Positions 37,421 to 48,800 of a stretch of 64,000 nt of DNA are shown here, piece after piece; position 1 is the stretch's first letter; the number at the start of each line of letters is the position of its first letter. The stretch is from contig NC_049991.1 in assembly GCF_000003815.2 (NCBI RefSeq), positions 12,515,123-12,579,122 of the forward strand, in the 5' to 3' direction. The translations under genes and the position numbers were made by a program. The notes beneath the pieces were generated by a model. It did no database searches. It was given only the letters and a program-made list of their open reading frames with translations, and was not told the DNA's origin. The DNA is from Branchiostoma floridae. Its lineage: Eukaryota > Chordata > Leptocardii > Amphioxiformes > Branchiostomatidae.

Positions 37421-38799
37421 AGAGTTAGGTCCGACCTGTGGTTCGACCTGCTCTGGTTTCCTGTGAGTTTTGCGTGATGTACCTGTTGCGGGCAGACTCA
37501 TGTAATGTTTTGTCTGAAGACATGTTGTATCAGCCTATATCAGCACAGCAAGGGACACGGAAGGAACATGAAACGCCTACATGTGTGAAGGGCAAAGGCG
37601 TTAATGTTAAGCGACAGGAAATCAAGTTGAGAAGTACAAATTACTAACGGAAAGCGGACAGTTTCTCTGGAGACTATGGCAACAAGGAACAAGATATGCC
37701 CTGCTCAACTTGAGAATAACATTACATGAGAACATAATCCTAAAGCATTGGACGACCTTACACCAAGCTCACCTTAATTTGATTTTTGTTTGAAGGGTCA
37801 CCACGCAGTTTTTCACCTAAATCTCTGGACAAATATTCGGGCGTCGGATAGCGGTCCCGTCGGGTGGGCGGTAATCTACGCGTCGCAATCCCGGGCTCAT
37901 TTTACTCTCGTTCCGTAAACACGACTTCCTTTGGGCAAATCCCCTCTGAGGCTGGGACTGGGATAGTTTTGGCTGAGGGGATTTTTGTAAACAAGAAGGG
38001 AGGAGTCGAGACTTGGGACGGGCTGAGATATATCAGCTGACGGACATTCCAGGCTGTCACAGTCACACTCTGAACAAAAGAACATACGTAGAGTCATACA
38101 CAGGCAATGTCTAAATTACTAGTTTGCATGTATATGTTACGTTACTAACTTAAAAATTGAGAAATATTCAGCTTATCTCAAATCTTAGGTTACATCCATG
38201 GACATATCAGTCTTGGATTGCTAATGGTAAAGGTGTCATACAAAGGAAAATTGTTTCATTCGTCTATAGAGAACATGAGTTTATAATACGTAGTACGGAT
38301 GGCGAGGGATGTTTTAGTATATCAGACCATCAGGCTTTCCAGGCCAAATAAAGTTTTGCCATCATTCCAACAGCAATCCTTCACCTTCCCAAGAACATCC
38401 TTTTATTCAGGCATACATACATTTCCGATGGCAAACTAAGGTAGCGGGCAAACTTTCCATGTTTTGAATCAAGGTAGCACGCTTTAAAATGTCTAGTTTG
38501 TTCCTGAACTTTACGCGGAGTCAAAAGCGGTGGGCGAGCGAGTTTCATATATCCAAGGATACTATTCCCTTATCCCCGGTTACATCTACAGTATATGGCA
38601 TGATAATTATCGTGTGCCCGGGGTCTACAGAGACTACAGACGACCGCCGTTTTTTACTTCAGATCGGGCGGGAACCCGTGCAGATGGCCCTCTCGTTCCC
38701 CCGGGCGTCCCTCTGATGTTTGTGTCGTCTGAACCTCCTCAGTGGATCCCCTAAATGTCCCTAATGGAAGAGTTTTCAGGGGGCGATTTGTGGGGCACG

Positions 38800-39260
38800 A
38801 CTCCGCGTTAGAAGCCGTGTGCCGCGCCCGCCGCCCGGTCCCGGAGAGAACCCGGCGATACGGCACGACTTCCACACCGCTGTCCTTTCATCGATGCGAC
38901 ATGTAGTTTGTCTTACTGAATTAAAAAGTGCGCCCAAATCGCCGGTAATGGAATTGCGCACTTGCGGGACGATTTGGCCCGATATCTGTGGGCTAATCAG
39001 CCCATCTATGTAGACTTAGGAAACATACAAGTTGGACCGGACAGATCTACTCGACCATCTTCTGTTAGGGGTCACCGTTAGCCCGGGCCTCTATTCATTT
39101 TCTAAAGATATCGATACATTTGGAAGGACCCCACATTTATAATGGAATTACCGAGCACCGGGGGAGCTCTTTTATCCTTTGAGGTCCACTTGAAGCCCGG
39201 CTGGAGAAGTGCATTAGGCACGAAGACGTCTCTTTCCCGGCCAGAGTAGAAAGGGAAGGT
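38800..39260. promoter_or_regulatory. GC-rich island, candidate regulatory element
   Basis: CpG-containing block including GCCCGCCGCCCGGTCCCGG, a run of homeodomain-type TTAA/AATTAAAA motifs and GGGGAGCTC. Short frames on both strands reflect composition. Confidence 0.25.
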
Positions 39261-39999
39261 ATTTTACAGAGTCGAACGGCACGATTTCATCTGAAAGAAC
39301 AAAGTTTCCATGACACACAGAAAGGTATGTTGATTATGGCCGGTAAGATAGGAACATCGCGCGGAACTATCCATTAGAGCCCATTTCCACCCCACTCTAA
39401 TATCCAGAAATATCTGCCCATGAACAAACGTCCATCATCGCGGGGAAAAGTAGACTTCAAATCCACTTTGTGGGCATTTACGTCATGTTTCATATATAGT
39501 CGGAAGCTTTTTTACTGTACATGTACAAATATGGGAGCACACTATGTACAAATCATTTTGAAAAAACTTATTTTCCACATACAGGGCTTGTCCTTAATCT
39601 TGTTATTAATCTAATGTAATTCACAGAAAACACTAGAGCATCCTCTTAGTGACCTGTCCAAAGTTTTAGCATGGACGTATAGGTACTCTCCGCTTTAGCA
39701 GTGCAATGGTGTCGTAAGCTAGCATTGGACGTCATATTACAGATAGAAAGTTCTTACTACCCCATTTCGTTGAACTTACAGAATTTGTCTTTGTAATGAG
39801 TCCATTTTGCCCATCCTGACTTTTACACAATGTTCACTTATGTCTGAAACATAAAGAGAAGCAGAGTGTTCACTGTGTAAGATGTCTAACACGTAGAAGA
39901 CCATCAAGTTGTAAGCAGACAGCCTTCACATTCTTGTAACCAGTTTCGCGAAAGCTGTTGATTCCTCTCAGACGTTAGTACCAGTATCAGTTCCTATCC

Positions 40000-40470
40000 A
40001 AACAAAGGAGGCTGACTGGGGAGGCAATCGTCCACAGTTCCCTGCTGATTCGACAGGCAATTTGGGCGATAATCCTCTCCATTTTAGCGCCAAGAGTGAG
40101 CAAAACTGCCGCCTGCCTCCCCATTTCAGCGCGTTCTCTGTCAAGTTGGGCCCTCAAGACCGCGTGATTACAGCCTTCTCGAGAGGCTGCCCCCTTTTCC
40201 GAGAAAGATCGCAAACTTTTAAGGCATCGGAAAATTCACTGGAAAAATTATGACTATCTTAATTGAAATCAGGGCCTATTTCGAGACCATTAAGGGACCC
40301 TTTATGCTCCATTCTCGTCTTCAGACCGAACTAATGGCTCTTTGGAGTCAATTTGTCAGACTTAGAAGCTTTTTGGAGAGCCACCATTTCTTAAAGGGTT
40401 TAAACTTCCATGACAGAGACATCGACTCCGTTTGAAGATCTGTTGGGAAATCAGAGCGCGGTGTAAAAAG
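40000..40470. promoter_or_regulatory. Candidate enhancer sharing a motif with the 59.9 kb island
   Basis: Block with GGCGATAATCC (OTX-type TAATCC), GATTACAGCC, and ATCTTAATTGAAATCA at 40256-40271. The same 16-mer occurs at 60098-60113, and a variant followed by GGGC at 59924-59944. Shared sequence between two separate islands supports a common regulatory code. Confidence 0.35.
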
Positions 40471-41159
40471 GGCCTCTTGGCAGTGCTCTTGCCTCCTAAA
40501 AAGGTCACTAATTGAGTTTGTTCGAATGTCACATCCGGGACCTTTTGTCAAGATGGCGGCTGTATAAGTTCAACTTTTTGTGGAACTTTGACTTTCCCTA
40601 AAACTTTAATTCAAATCCCTGCTTTTCCAGAAATGTGAACGTTGCTCAGGCGCTTTGAATATCTTACAAATAGTGAAATATACCGATTAGATATTCTGTA
40701 CGTTAAATAATAACCAACAGATTTCATTACAGGGGGTCACAAAGCCAAGAAGGTCTAGTTGTTAGCCTCCTCGACAAAACCACTATCGTTGTACCTCCTA
40801 ACCTTGTAATGAGGTAGCGTATACGTGTCGAAAACCTGCTCAAAACAGTAGCTAGCCACTAAATGTATAAATTGACGGGACAAATGTTCAATGTCATACA
40901 GTGAAAAACGATACATGATGAATACCTTGGCTGAGGGAAGAGTCGTTAGTTGGATGTGTCAGTGATAATGACATTGGGCTGAATTAATGGACGTGGGGAG
41001 GGGGGTGGTGCTCGTTTCACGAACCTGACATGGCGATATTGGCTGTTAAAGATTGAACCCCTGATATCAAGCTCGCTAGAACATCATACACCGCCGCCAT
41101 CTCTGATCTTCCAGCGGCCTCCAGGCTTTATTGGTGTTTACAGTATCCGTGACCGTCTG

Positions 41160-41400
41160 TCTATTTATCTCCGTTATCGGCGAATTCTCGGGTCCGGGGT
41201 CGGATTATAGCGTGTAGCCGGCGGGATTCGGACAATATTCCCGTCCGATCCCCTGGTAATGGGGCATTATCCCGACTTATCGACCTGCCGAGCTCTTGGC
41301 CTTGTGTAAAGATGCCGCCAAGTGCAGGAGGAGCCGGGCAGAGGCGTCGGTCGAACCTCCGCGTTGTTGATAGACTCGGTGATAAGCCGGGAAACTTTAC
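41160..41400. promoter_or_regulatory. GATA/OTX-type motif island
   Basis: TTATCT at 41165-41170 and TGATAAG at 41380-41386 (GATA cores) flank GGATTA at 41202-41207 (OTX/bicoid type) in a CpG-containing 240 bp block. Confidence 0.32.
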
Positions 41401-42009
41401 ATGCGAAGAAGAATGGCCCTTCAAGTTTTACAGTCTTGTCAGAAAAGTGTACCTAACAGTGCACGAGAGTTCTCATCACACAACTTCCAGACACTGATGC
41501 ATATAGATTTTATGTACTGTCAAATCGTTCATAGATTAATGCTTCGTTTGAAAGGTTACATGAAAATTAGATTACCACGCACGTCGAGAGTCCCAGACAT
41601 TTGCCATCTTTAACGGACGTTGATTTTTGGTGCTATTCTGCTTATTTGGTGGAATATAATTTCTGGGGGTATACAACAAAAAGTACAGGGGCAAAATGAT
41701 AACATGGACAGTCTTAAACTATAGCTGCTATGAAATAGAATGGCTGTTAGTAGGTTAAACATTTGCATTTCTCACAATACTTACATTCTATATCTGGGAC
41801 AAATGTTGCAAGTATTCAATTGTGTGAGAATAATTCGTCTGTCTTTAATACATACGCTAAAAAAATAACACATGCCATTCTCCAGCGAACTAGCTTGGCC
41901 TGGCCTGGCCTAGCCTCTATAAGCTAAGAGCAACATGTATCGCTGTATTGGTCCTTCTAATAGCCGTGTGCTTTCCCACGCAAAACCGAAATGATTTCTA
42001 AATTCTTTG

Positions 42010-42210
42010 ACCAACTTACCAGCGAATCAATTTGCTGCGATCGATTCGGGGTGGCGGCCGTGCGAATCGGTGGCCTTCAAATCGGCAGCCCAATATTGGA
42101 TATGACCGCGAGGGGTTTCGGGCAATGGAGGGAGCCTCCGCCGAAAAAAGCCCAGAGTTTTCAGACATATTGAATGCCGACAATAAAGTTGACTTTAGGG
42201 ACTGCGGTGT
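42010..42210. promoter_or_regulatory. GC-rich candidate regulatory element
   Basis: Short island with CGATCGATTCGGGG, three AATCGG-type repeats (GCGAATCGG, CAAATCGG) and AACAATAAAG-like SOX core. Low-confidence call from composition. Confidence 0.22.
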
Positions 42211-44093
42211 GTTGCCGTCTGGATCAAACCAAATGTAAAGTTAGATCAACGTGGACTTTCACTTGCCCGGACACCAGTTATGAACAGTAAGGAACAGGTT
42301 GTCTATATGCCTATTTATTTTTCAGTCAGCGTTTGTTTTATTTTGTTGTGATTTCCTCCCGTCAAAACCTGCTTTTTGTAGCACATGCTAGTGAAGTGGC
42401 AATAGACCAGGCTACAAAAGGAAAGAAAACAATGCTTGCTATCCAGGCACTCAAGTTATTATATTAGAACTAAGTGTCCTTATCCTTGGAAACTTTTGAA
42501 GGTTTCCAATATTTCTTCTCACTGTTGATTCAGCTTTATAAGATAAGATTAGGTTTACTGAACTGGTACATAATTACCCAACATCATATCAAAATGGCTT
42601 ATCAACGCTCCTCTCTACAGAGACCGCATCAACACGCGTTTCTCTCTCCCGGGAGCAAATTAAGCCCAAGGTAACCGTTGCTTAATGATGCACTCCCTGC
42701 TGTGATCAAACTAATGAGTCAAACTGTATGGGACAATTATCTTTACTTGGAATTATATCACCTCGCTTGTGAAGTAACAGACTGCTTACACTTCTGTGAT
42801 AATTGGTGATTTTACAGCATTAAGTTGAATTCTTAAAGTATTTGTCATGGAATTTGTTTTGTTCAGCAATCCGCTGTGTTTATTACACGAGGTGCTCATA
42901 AGTGTATCCCCCATGACAGGCGCTGCCATTTTTTAGTATCGAGAAGCATTCTAATTAGTTATAATTGAGTTAGAGTCTATTTCCCCGTACACCATGCCGT
43001 GATCGCTGTGGTAGCGCTTACATGTACACTGGCAGAAAATAATGATCTTGCCGCAACATTTAGTGGTGTTCTGTTGGATTTATACGGTGTTAGTGTCTCA
43101 TCGCGTTTCCTTCAAAATGGAACAAACTGCGAGGAGAGTTCTGCAGTAGAATCTATCTCTGTCACCATGACGATCTGGCAGAGAAATGAGGCGATACGGT
43201 AAAGATTTTCCATGCCAATATTTTTGCCGATGTGATGAAAAGAGGAAAAAAGAAGCAAAAATCAGTTCGTAGTTTGTATCACACAACTGCTTATCTGGCT
43301 TTTTGGTGCCTTGGGATTCATTAAGTTTTAGTTTATTTTCTGCACCAATAATAACTGACTCCAGGCGGGACTAAACAGACTCAGGTACCTCCACCCCAAC
43401 TCACTGGTCTGTTTCTACTTTTCGATTACAGTACAGGCAAACATAACATTTTATTTTAAACCATCATGTATCCTTATTCGTGACAAACAACCCAAAACGA
43501 GAAGTTCGTGTTCGCGCACTTCCTTCCTCCTTGTTATGACACCTTTTCATACCCGAAACCTTTCAGGCATTTAGCCCGTTGAATAAGGATAATGAACATT
43601 ACTACTCCTTTTAGGCCACGGAACGTCTTCAGTTATGTCTTAAGGCAGGTTACTGCCCTTCCTTGGCTATTTCTCCACCGGTAGCTTGGACGCATCATGC
43701 GTACTTCCGTTACTGAAAAGGTCACTGTCCTTGGTGCTGAAAATACCTCGCATGGCGAGTGCGTGCGTATCCTGGGTTTAAAAAGTTGCTTTTGATGTAC
43801 TTATTAATATAAAGTCGCACTGACAACTTGTTAGCCTGGAAATCCTGTTCCACCAGGCTGAATATCATTATACAATGCTAATTGCCTGTACCAAATATAA
43901 GCTTCCGAGTATAAATACATCTTACTAGAACTCCATTTTAAAACCCTGTCAGATTATTTTAACTCCACAGCCGGCCTGTGATATCACTGGCCAGTCTTAC
44001 CGAAAATGAGATCAATCAGGCGTCGTAGCAATCAGAAAAGAAGATAGCATGGAAGTATCCAAAAGGACAATTACCTACATGTACGTCCGTGAA

Positions 44094-44110
44094 CCCCCCC
44101 CCCCCCCCCC
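44094..44110 (+). repeat. Poly(C) run, 17 bases
   Basis: Uninterrupted C17. Likely length-polymorphic and error-prone in assembly; G-rich on the opposite strand. Confidence 0.95.
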
Positions 44111-44253
44111 ATCCCTTGGGTGCGTCCTACTGTCACCATATGTTAGCACACATCACGTCCCCGTCTGCTGACGCCGCACGATCCCGATCAAATTCTGCCG
44201 CTCCAACGGTCACTCCTCCTCAGCTCAATCAACATCCGTTCTCGTCAAAACCA

Positions 44254-44267
44254 GTTGCCATGGTAAC
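44254..44267. promoter_or_regulatory. Consensus RFX X-box
   Basis: GTTGCCATGGTAAC matches the X-box consensus GTNRCC-N2-RGYAAC bound by RFX factors, at every constrained position. X-boxes usually lie just upstream of ciliary genes; none is recognisable within several kb, so it may belong to an enhancer. Confidence 0.45.
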
Positions 44268-46429
44268 GGAAGTAAGCGAACTTCTTCCTTTCGTATTCAT
44301 AGATGTCCGGAGCCAAAAATTAAGTAGCGTGTTCATCATGACACGTCTTTGCTTGATAACGAGTTATATTATAATTGACTTGTATAGGCAAACTAAGGTG
44401 TATATTAGATTCTACTTTATATAATTATCTAAGCTTGTATTTAATGATGGTGCAATTTACAGCTCGTTTCATTATGTGACCCAATCAATCACACATCAAT
44501 ATTCAAAGGCTTTGATAATTTTTGTCATGTACTTTGGTAAGTTTTGTTTGTTGATATAAGAAATTCCAACATATACACTACAAGCAAGAACTGCTATAAC
44601 TCATATGAACTACATTGTAAAGTTTGGTTATATAATAAGTTTGTATTGTACTCATGAGTTTAGGAGGATTTCCCATTGACGACAATCACGTGGCAGATAA
44701 TTGGTCATCAGAGACAAACAACGGCAAATAATTAGACCCTCGCTTCTCACTTGACTGATCATTATAATCAAAATAACGACTTTGATGCAGCATGAATCAC
44801 GCACGCTGCGAGGCGGATTGATTTATAGACCCAGTTATGCAGTCTTTTCCTCGTTAATTCAATTCCAAAGTCTCTCTTTAAACTTGACAAAGCACAGCAG
44901 AAATGTTTCTTGATTGGAAACGAAGAAATAAAACTTCAATTAATCAAGCAGTCTTTTGACTGGAATCCAACTCTGATGCATACTTGAAAAATTGAACTAC
45001 CTTAGGCACGTTTTCTTATAAAAAAAGCTTTACCGTTTAAAGTATATAACCTAATTCCTTCCAGCTATTACTACTTAAGAACGTAAGGTGTTATCTAAAT
45101 GTTTAACACAGAGGTAGTACTGAGTACAAAAAGTCATTCATGCGTAGTGATTTAAGCTGTGTAGCTGTGAGGTGGACAATACGTCTGTCTTATCTAACAT
45201 ATGATCAGCTTACTTCCACGGCCAGGATGCTCCGTGGGGCGTCCTTACTCGAACCATTAACCAACGTCGTTAGGCCATGTGCACACCTGCTCATTTTGAG
45301 GGGGAAACAATGATACGGCGTCCGCTGTGACTTTGCTGAGCGTTTTTTATTAGCTGAAGAAGAGCAGTAATAACGTAGATTTTTTTTCCATTTGCGCTGT
45401 CATTCTAGTTGTAAGCGTGTGACGGAAACAACGAAATTGACAAGTAAACTTTAAAGTTACATATATGCATTGAAAACTCTTTTACAAGACTATTCAATGA
45501 TAACCTAGCTACAGCCATGCATAGTGCGCACTATGAAAAAACAACATTTTACAATTCGTGATATTCTGAATGCTATCTGCAGGTCAGTACAAACATTTAG
45601 AAGGAAAAAGTATCGCTCTTTTCTATACAAATGTAGTGACCAATCATCCCAACACTAATTTTCATCCAGCACGACGGAGACAAAGTATCGCGAAAGACTA
45701 GTGACGCTGAACAAAATATTCAGTTGTGATGTCCACCCAAAGGAGTGATTTATGCTGGAGTAAAATAATGTTTGGCATTAATACAGGTATCATTTATTCC
45801 ACAGAGCCCCCAACCTGAGTCCGGAGGCAATAAAAATGCACGGCTCCTTCAGAAAACGACTCCGTAACTGCGCATAACTAAGGTCTCCAAATTGGAAGGA
45901 TGGAGCTTTGGCGGATAAGAGAGTTAAGTGCCTCAAATTAAGTTCTTGAAAAAATGATGAGCTTGGTATTTAAGAAAGGATCGGGAGCTTGGTCTTGTGA
46001 CTTTGTTATAAAGTCGAGGTAACCCGTGAATTTTGCTGGTACGTATGGCGAAGCGGGGGACGTAGTTGGCAGCGTACGTGCCAATGAAACGTACATCTGT
46101 GCTATGCGGTATAAACTTTGAAGTATACTGCCAATATACAACAGACGTTCACAGAAAATAGGTTACTAGTAACACAAAATGTGCACAAGTTAACTCCGTG
46201 GTAGGAATACGTTTTCACTAGTGGTGATACTGCAAAAGACAGTTTAATGTGATAAAGGGATGACAATCCCTTGGTGAATACACATTCTCATCACACATAA
46301 AATGCCATGGAAAAGAAAATGCAGAATAGATAGATTTTGATACACATGTTTATGTACATGTACATGTGCTAATAGAAGGAACTAATGATCACATCTGGGT
46401 GATCTAAATTTAGCATCATTTTTTAGGAA

Positions 46430-46740
46430 GCGAGTTGAGGTGTTCTACCCGGACTGCAGCATCAGCTGCGCTGACCGCTCCGGCTGTTCGGCTACAAATC
46501 GCTCTCCGCAGACCCGATTGAACCTCCCAATTTGTCGATATCGTCCCATAACTCCTAATTAGGCTCCTGGCTGTTATGAGTTAATAATTGATTTGGGGGA
46601 TTGAGGGTTCAAGCAGCGCACCGCGCTCATTAAATTTGTTCGTGGGATCGAACAGCGTTTCCCCCATGATTCATGGCGGCATGGAGCTAGCCTAGCCGCG
46701 CAGGCGCATTAGACTGGCCATATGTTCCTTCGAACTCGAG
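46430..46740. promoter_or_regulatory. Candidate enhancer with CArG/homeodomain palindrome
   Basis: CCTAATTAGG at 46554-46563 is at once a perfect SRF CArG box and a TAATTA homeodomain core. GTTAATAATTGATT follows about 20 bases later. CAGCTG E-box near 46474. The block is GC-rich at both edges. Confidence 0.36.
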
Positions 46741-47738
46741 ATGGAAGTCAGCTGATGACAGAAGAGCTTTTTTAATGATGCAACTTCAGCACATACGAAT
46801 TGTATTTTTCTAGAGTTATTACTTGGTCATCATTTTGGGGTGTAGAGGTTGTAAGGACTCGTTGTGCGTTTTACTGCGTGGGGCCACTACTGATGCATGG
46901 CCCGCCTGTCTTTGGAGTGCAAATATCTTAATGTACTAGATAGTTAAGGCCTGGTCGGTGAGTAGGAGAGGCAGTCATGGTCAAGGTTATATGATCAAGC
47001 TTCATGTACTTTTCTCACTGATGGCGTTTTCACGGAGGCATCAATGGTCCACAGTAACCATATCCTTATACGGTAAATTACTTCTTATAACATTACTGTT
47101 ATACCGACGCAATCTGCAGCTTAATCATCCAAATGCGAAAATGGGACAGAATATAGCACGTTAAACAAACAGAGGATGCTTTGAGTTTCGAAAAGTATTC
47201 CATTCACAAAACACGTTTTCATTTAAGCCAAGTTTATGAAGACCTTGCCAAGCTGACACAGCTACAGAGGTCCAACAACATATGGACTCATCAACGCGGA
47301 CCTCCAGCTCAAACGACGCCCTGGCAACCTCTCCCATCCGCCCAAGGACACTGTGATCTGTGGATGCAATTTGCGGGAAACTTCCGACTGAAAAACCATT
47401 AACCCTGGCGTAAGTTTCAATCCGCGTTGACACACCGCCACCGACATTTTTCAATTTCGTCCTGACATTTTCGCAACTTTTGACCCGCCGACACCCGCCA
47501 TGCATCACGCCCGGCCTCCCGACACCGCCATGATGCGTTTTTGTTTCTGCTCCGGTGGACAAGAGGACAGATTGGTCATGAGCGGCTGGAAATCATGTTA
47601 TTACGACTTTGACATAGTTTTACGACAGTACGACTTTACTTGCGACTTTACGACAGCGAGTAAGCTTGCGACAATATGTCATTTTGCGGCGGACTACCTA
47701 TCGTATGATCCTGCCAACAATAGAAAAAAAATGCACAA

Positions 47739-47791
47739 TGTTGACAGGATGATAATGTTAATGGTGTTCATTTTCTATCATCCTGTCAACA
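47739..47791. repeat. Perfect 16 bp inverted repeat with 21-base loop
   Basis: TGTTGACAGGATGATA at 47739-47754 is exactly inverted at 47776-47791. Related CCTGYCAAYA motifs flank it at about 47709 and 47800-47825, giving at least five copies in 125 bp. It may be a small nested MITE or a protein-binding palindrome cluster. Confidence 0.85.
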
Positions 47792-48479
47792 GAGCAATTT
47801 CTTCCACTATTGACAGGATCATCCTGTTAATTACCTCAGGCTTACCGTGTTGTGACTAAGACAAGGGACGTCACAAACTATCCGAATGATTCTGAAAGAA
47901 GAACATAGATAAACCTCTATAATTTTGATGTCATCATAGATTTACCACATACCATCATAAATACACCTTGGTATTCCTGCGTGGAATAAGCGAATCAATA
48001 AAATATGTAACTCTCTTCACATTACTGGCTACATGTATTAGATAATGGAGCGATTCAGTTGTACATGTAAGTGTCAAGGAAAATTCCTTCGGTGTTGTAA
48101 GAGCATTGATTTATCGAATAACGTTAGAGAGTAATTGTTCATGCAATTTGAGTCCTCTGAAATACCACAACCCTGTTCATTCACATCAGCAATACGTATG
48201 TACGTAACTTTCACCTAACTCGATCGCCAAGATAATGCCTAGAAACACAACGATCTCTTTCATGACAGTGCCATTCGTGTACCCTGCCTTACCAATCTAG
48301 TGGTAGGTATTGTCGCCCTATTCCATGTCCACAGAACATGCTAACTTTCACTGGCCAGGAAATTAGCCTCACAAATTTGCGACAGGGAATGGAGTTAATA
48401 ACCTCTGGCGTTGTTAAAATCACTGCCGCCCATTTCGGCCACCTCAAACGTGCTAGTTCTGTATAATTGATTGACATCC

Positions 48480-48800
48480 CTTACAACAAGGCTCCGCAAT
48501 CTCCAGTCTAATTCAATTTAGATCGATTCCACAATTTAATTTCGCCCTTGGCTGCCGGGAGGGCCGATCCTTATGCATGACCGTGCCTAGGCCGCGGCAT
48601 TACGGGCGCCTTTACGCCAGAACTAATGGCGGGCTAGATTGAATTTCGCGTCGTTCTCTCCTTGTTTTTACATTTACGAGCTGCAGCAGTGGAAATGAAA
48701 CGAACTGATTTAATGTGGAGATAGTCACGGCCAGGAGCTGCCCCGGGCTTACCTGGACTGATGGAGAAGCTGAACTCCAAACCACAAAGCTGTGTCGGCT
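48480..48800. promoter_or_regulatory. GC-rich island with paired homeodomain-type motifs
   Basis: TAATTCAATTTAGATCGATT at about 48508 is near-palindromically answered by TAGATTGAATTTCG near 48634. The centre is CpG- and GGCC-rich (CCGGGAGGGCCGATCC). Fits an ancient enhancer in composition; conservation untested. Confidence 0.3.

Larger units (their letters stand above)
34641..40000. other. Intergenic desert upstream of Uncx, no gene seen
   Basis: No coding exon recognised. Islands at 36880-37420 and 38800-39260 are listed separately. CGTGGGAA at 36349-36356 matches the Su(H)/RBPJ consensus, of interest because somite genes are often Notch-responsive, but a single 8-mer is weak evidence. A GC-rich block at 37820-38060 is a further minor island. 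Confidence 0.5.
40471..47700. other. Intergenic desert, no gene seen
   Basis: AT-rich with islands at 41160-41400, 42010-42210 and 46430-46740 listed separately. Short tandem GGCCT repeat near 41893-41910. The longest open frame (133 codons at 47161-47562 minus) has no recognised domain. No RNA genes or transposon ends found. Confidence 0.5.
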
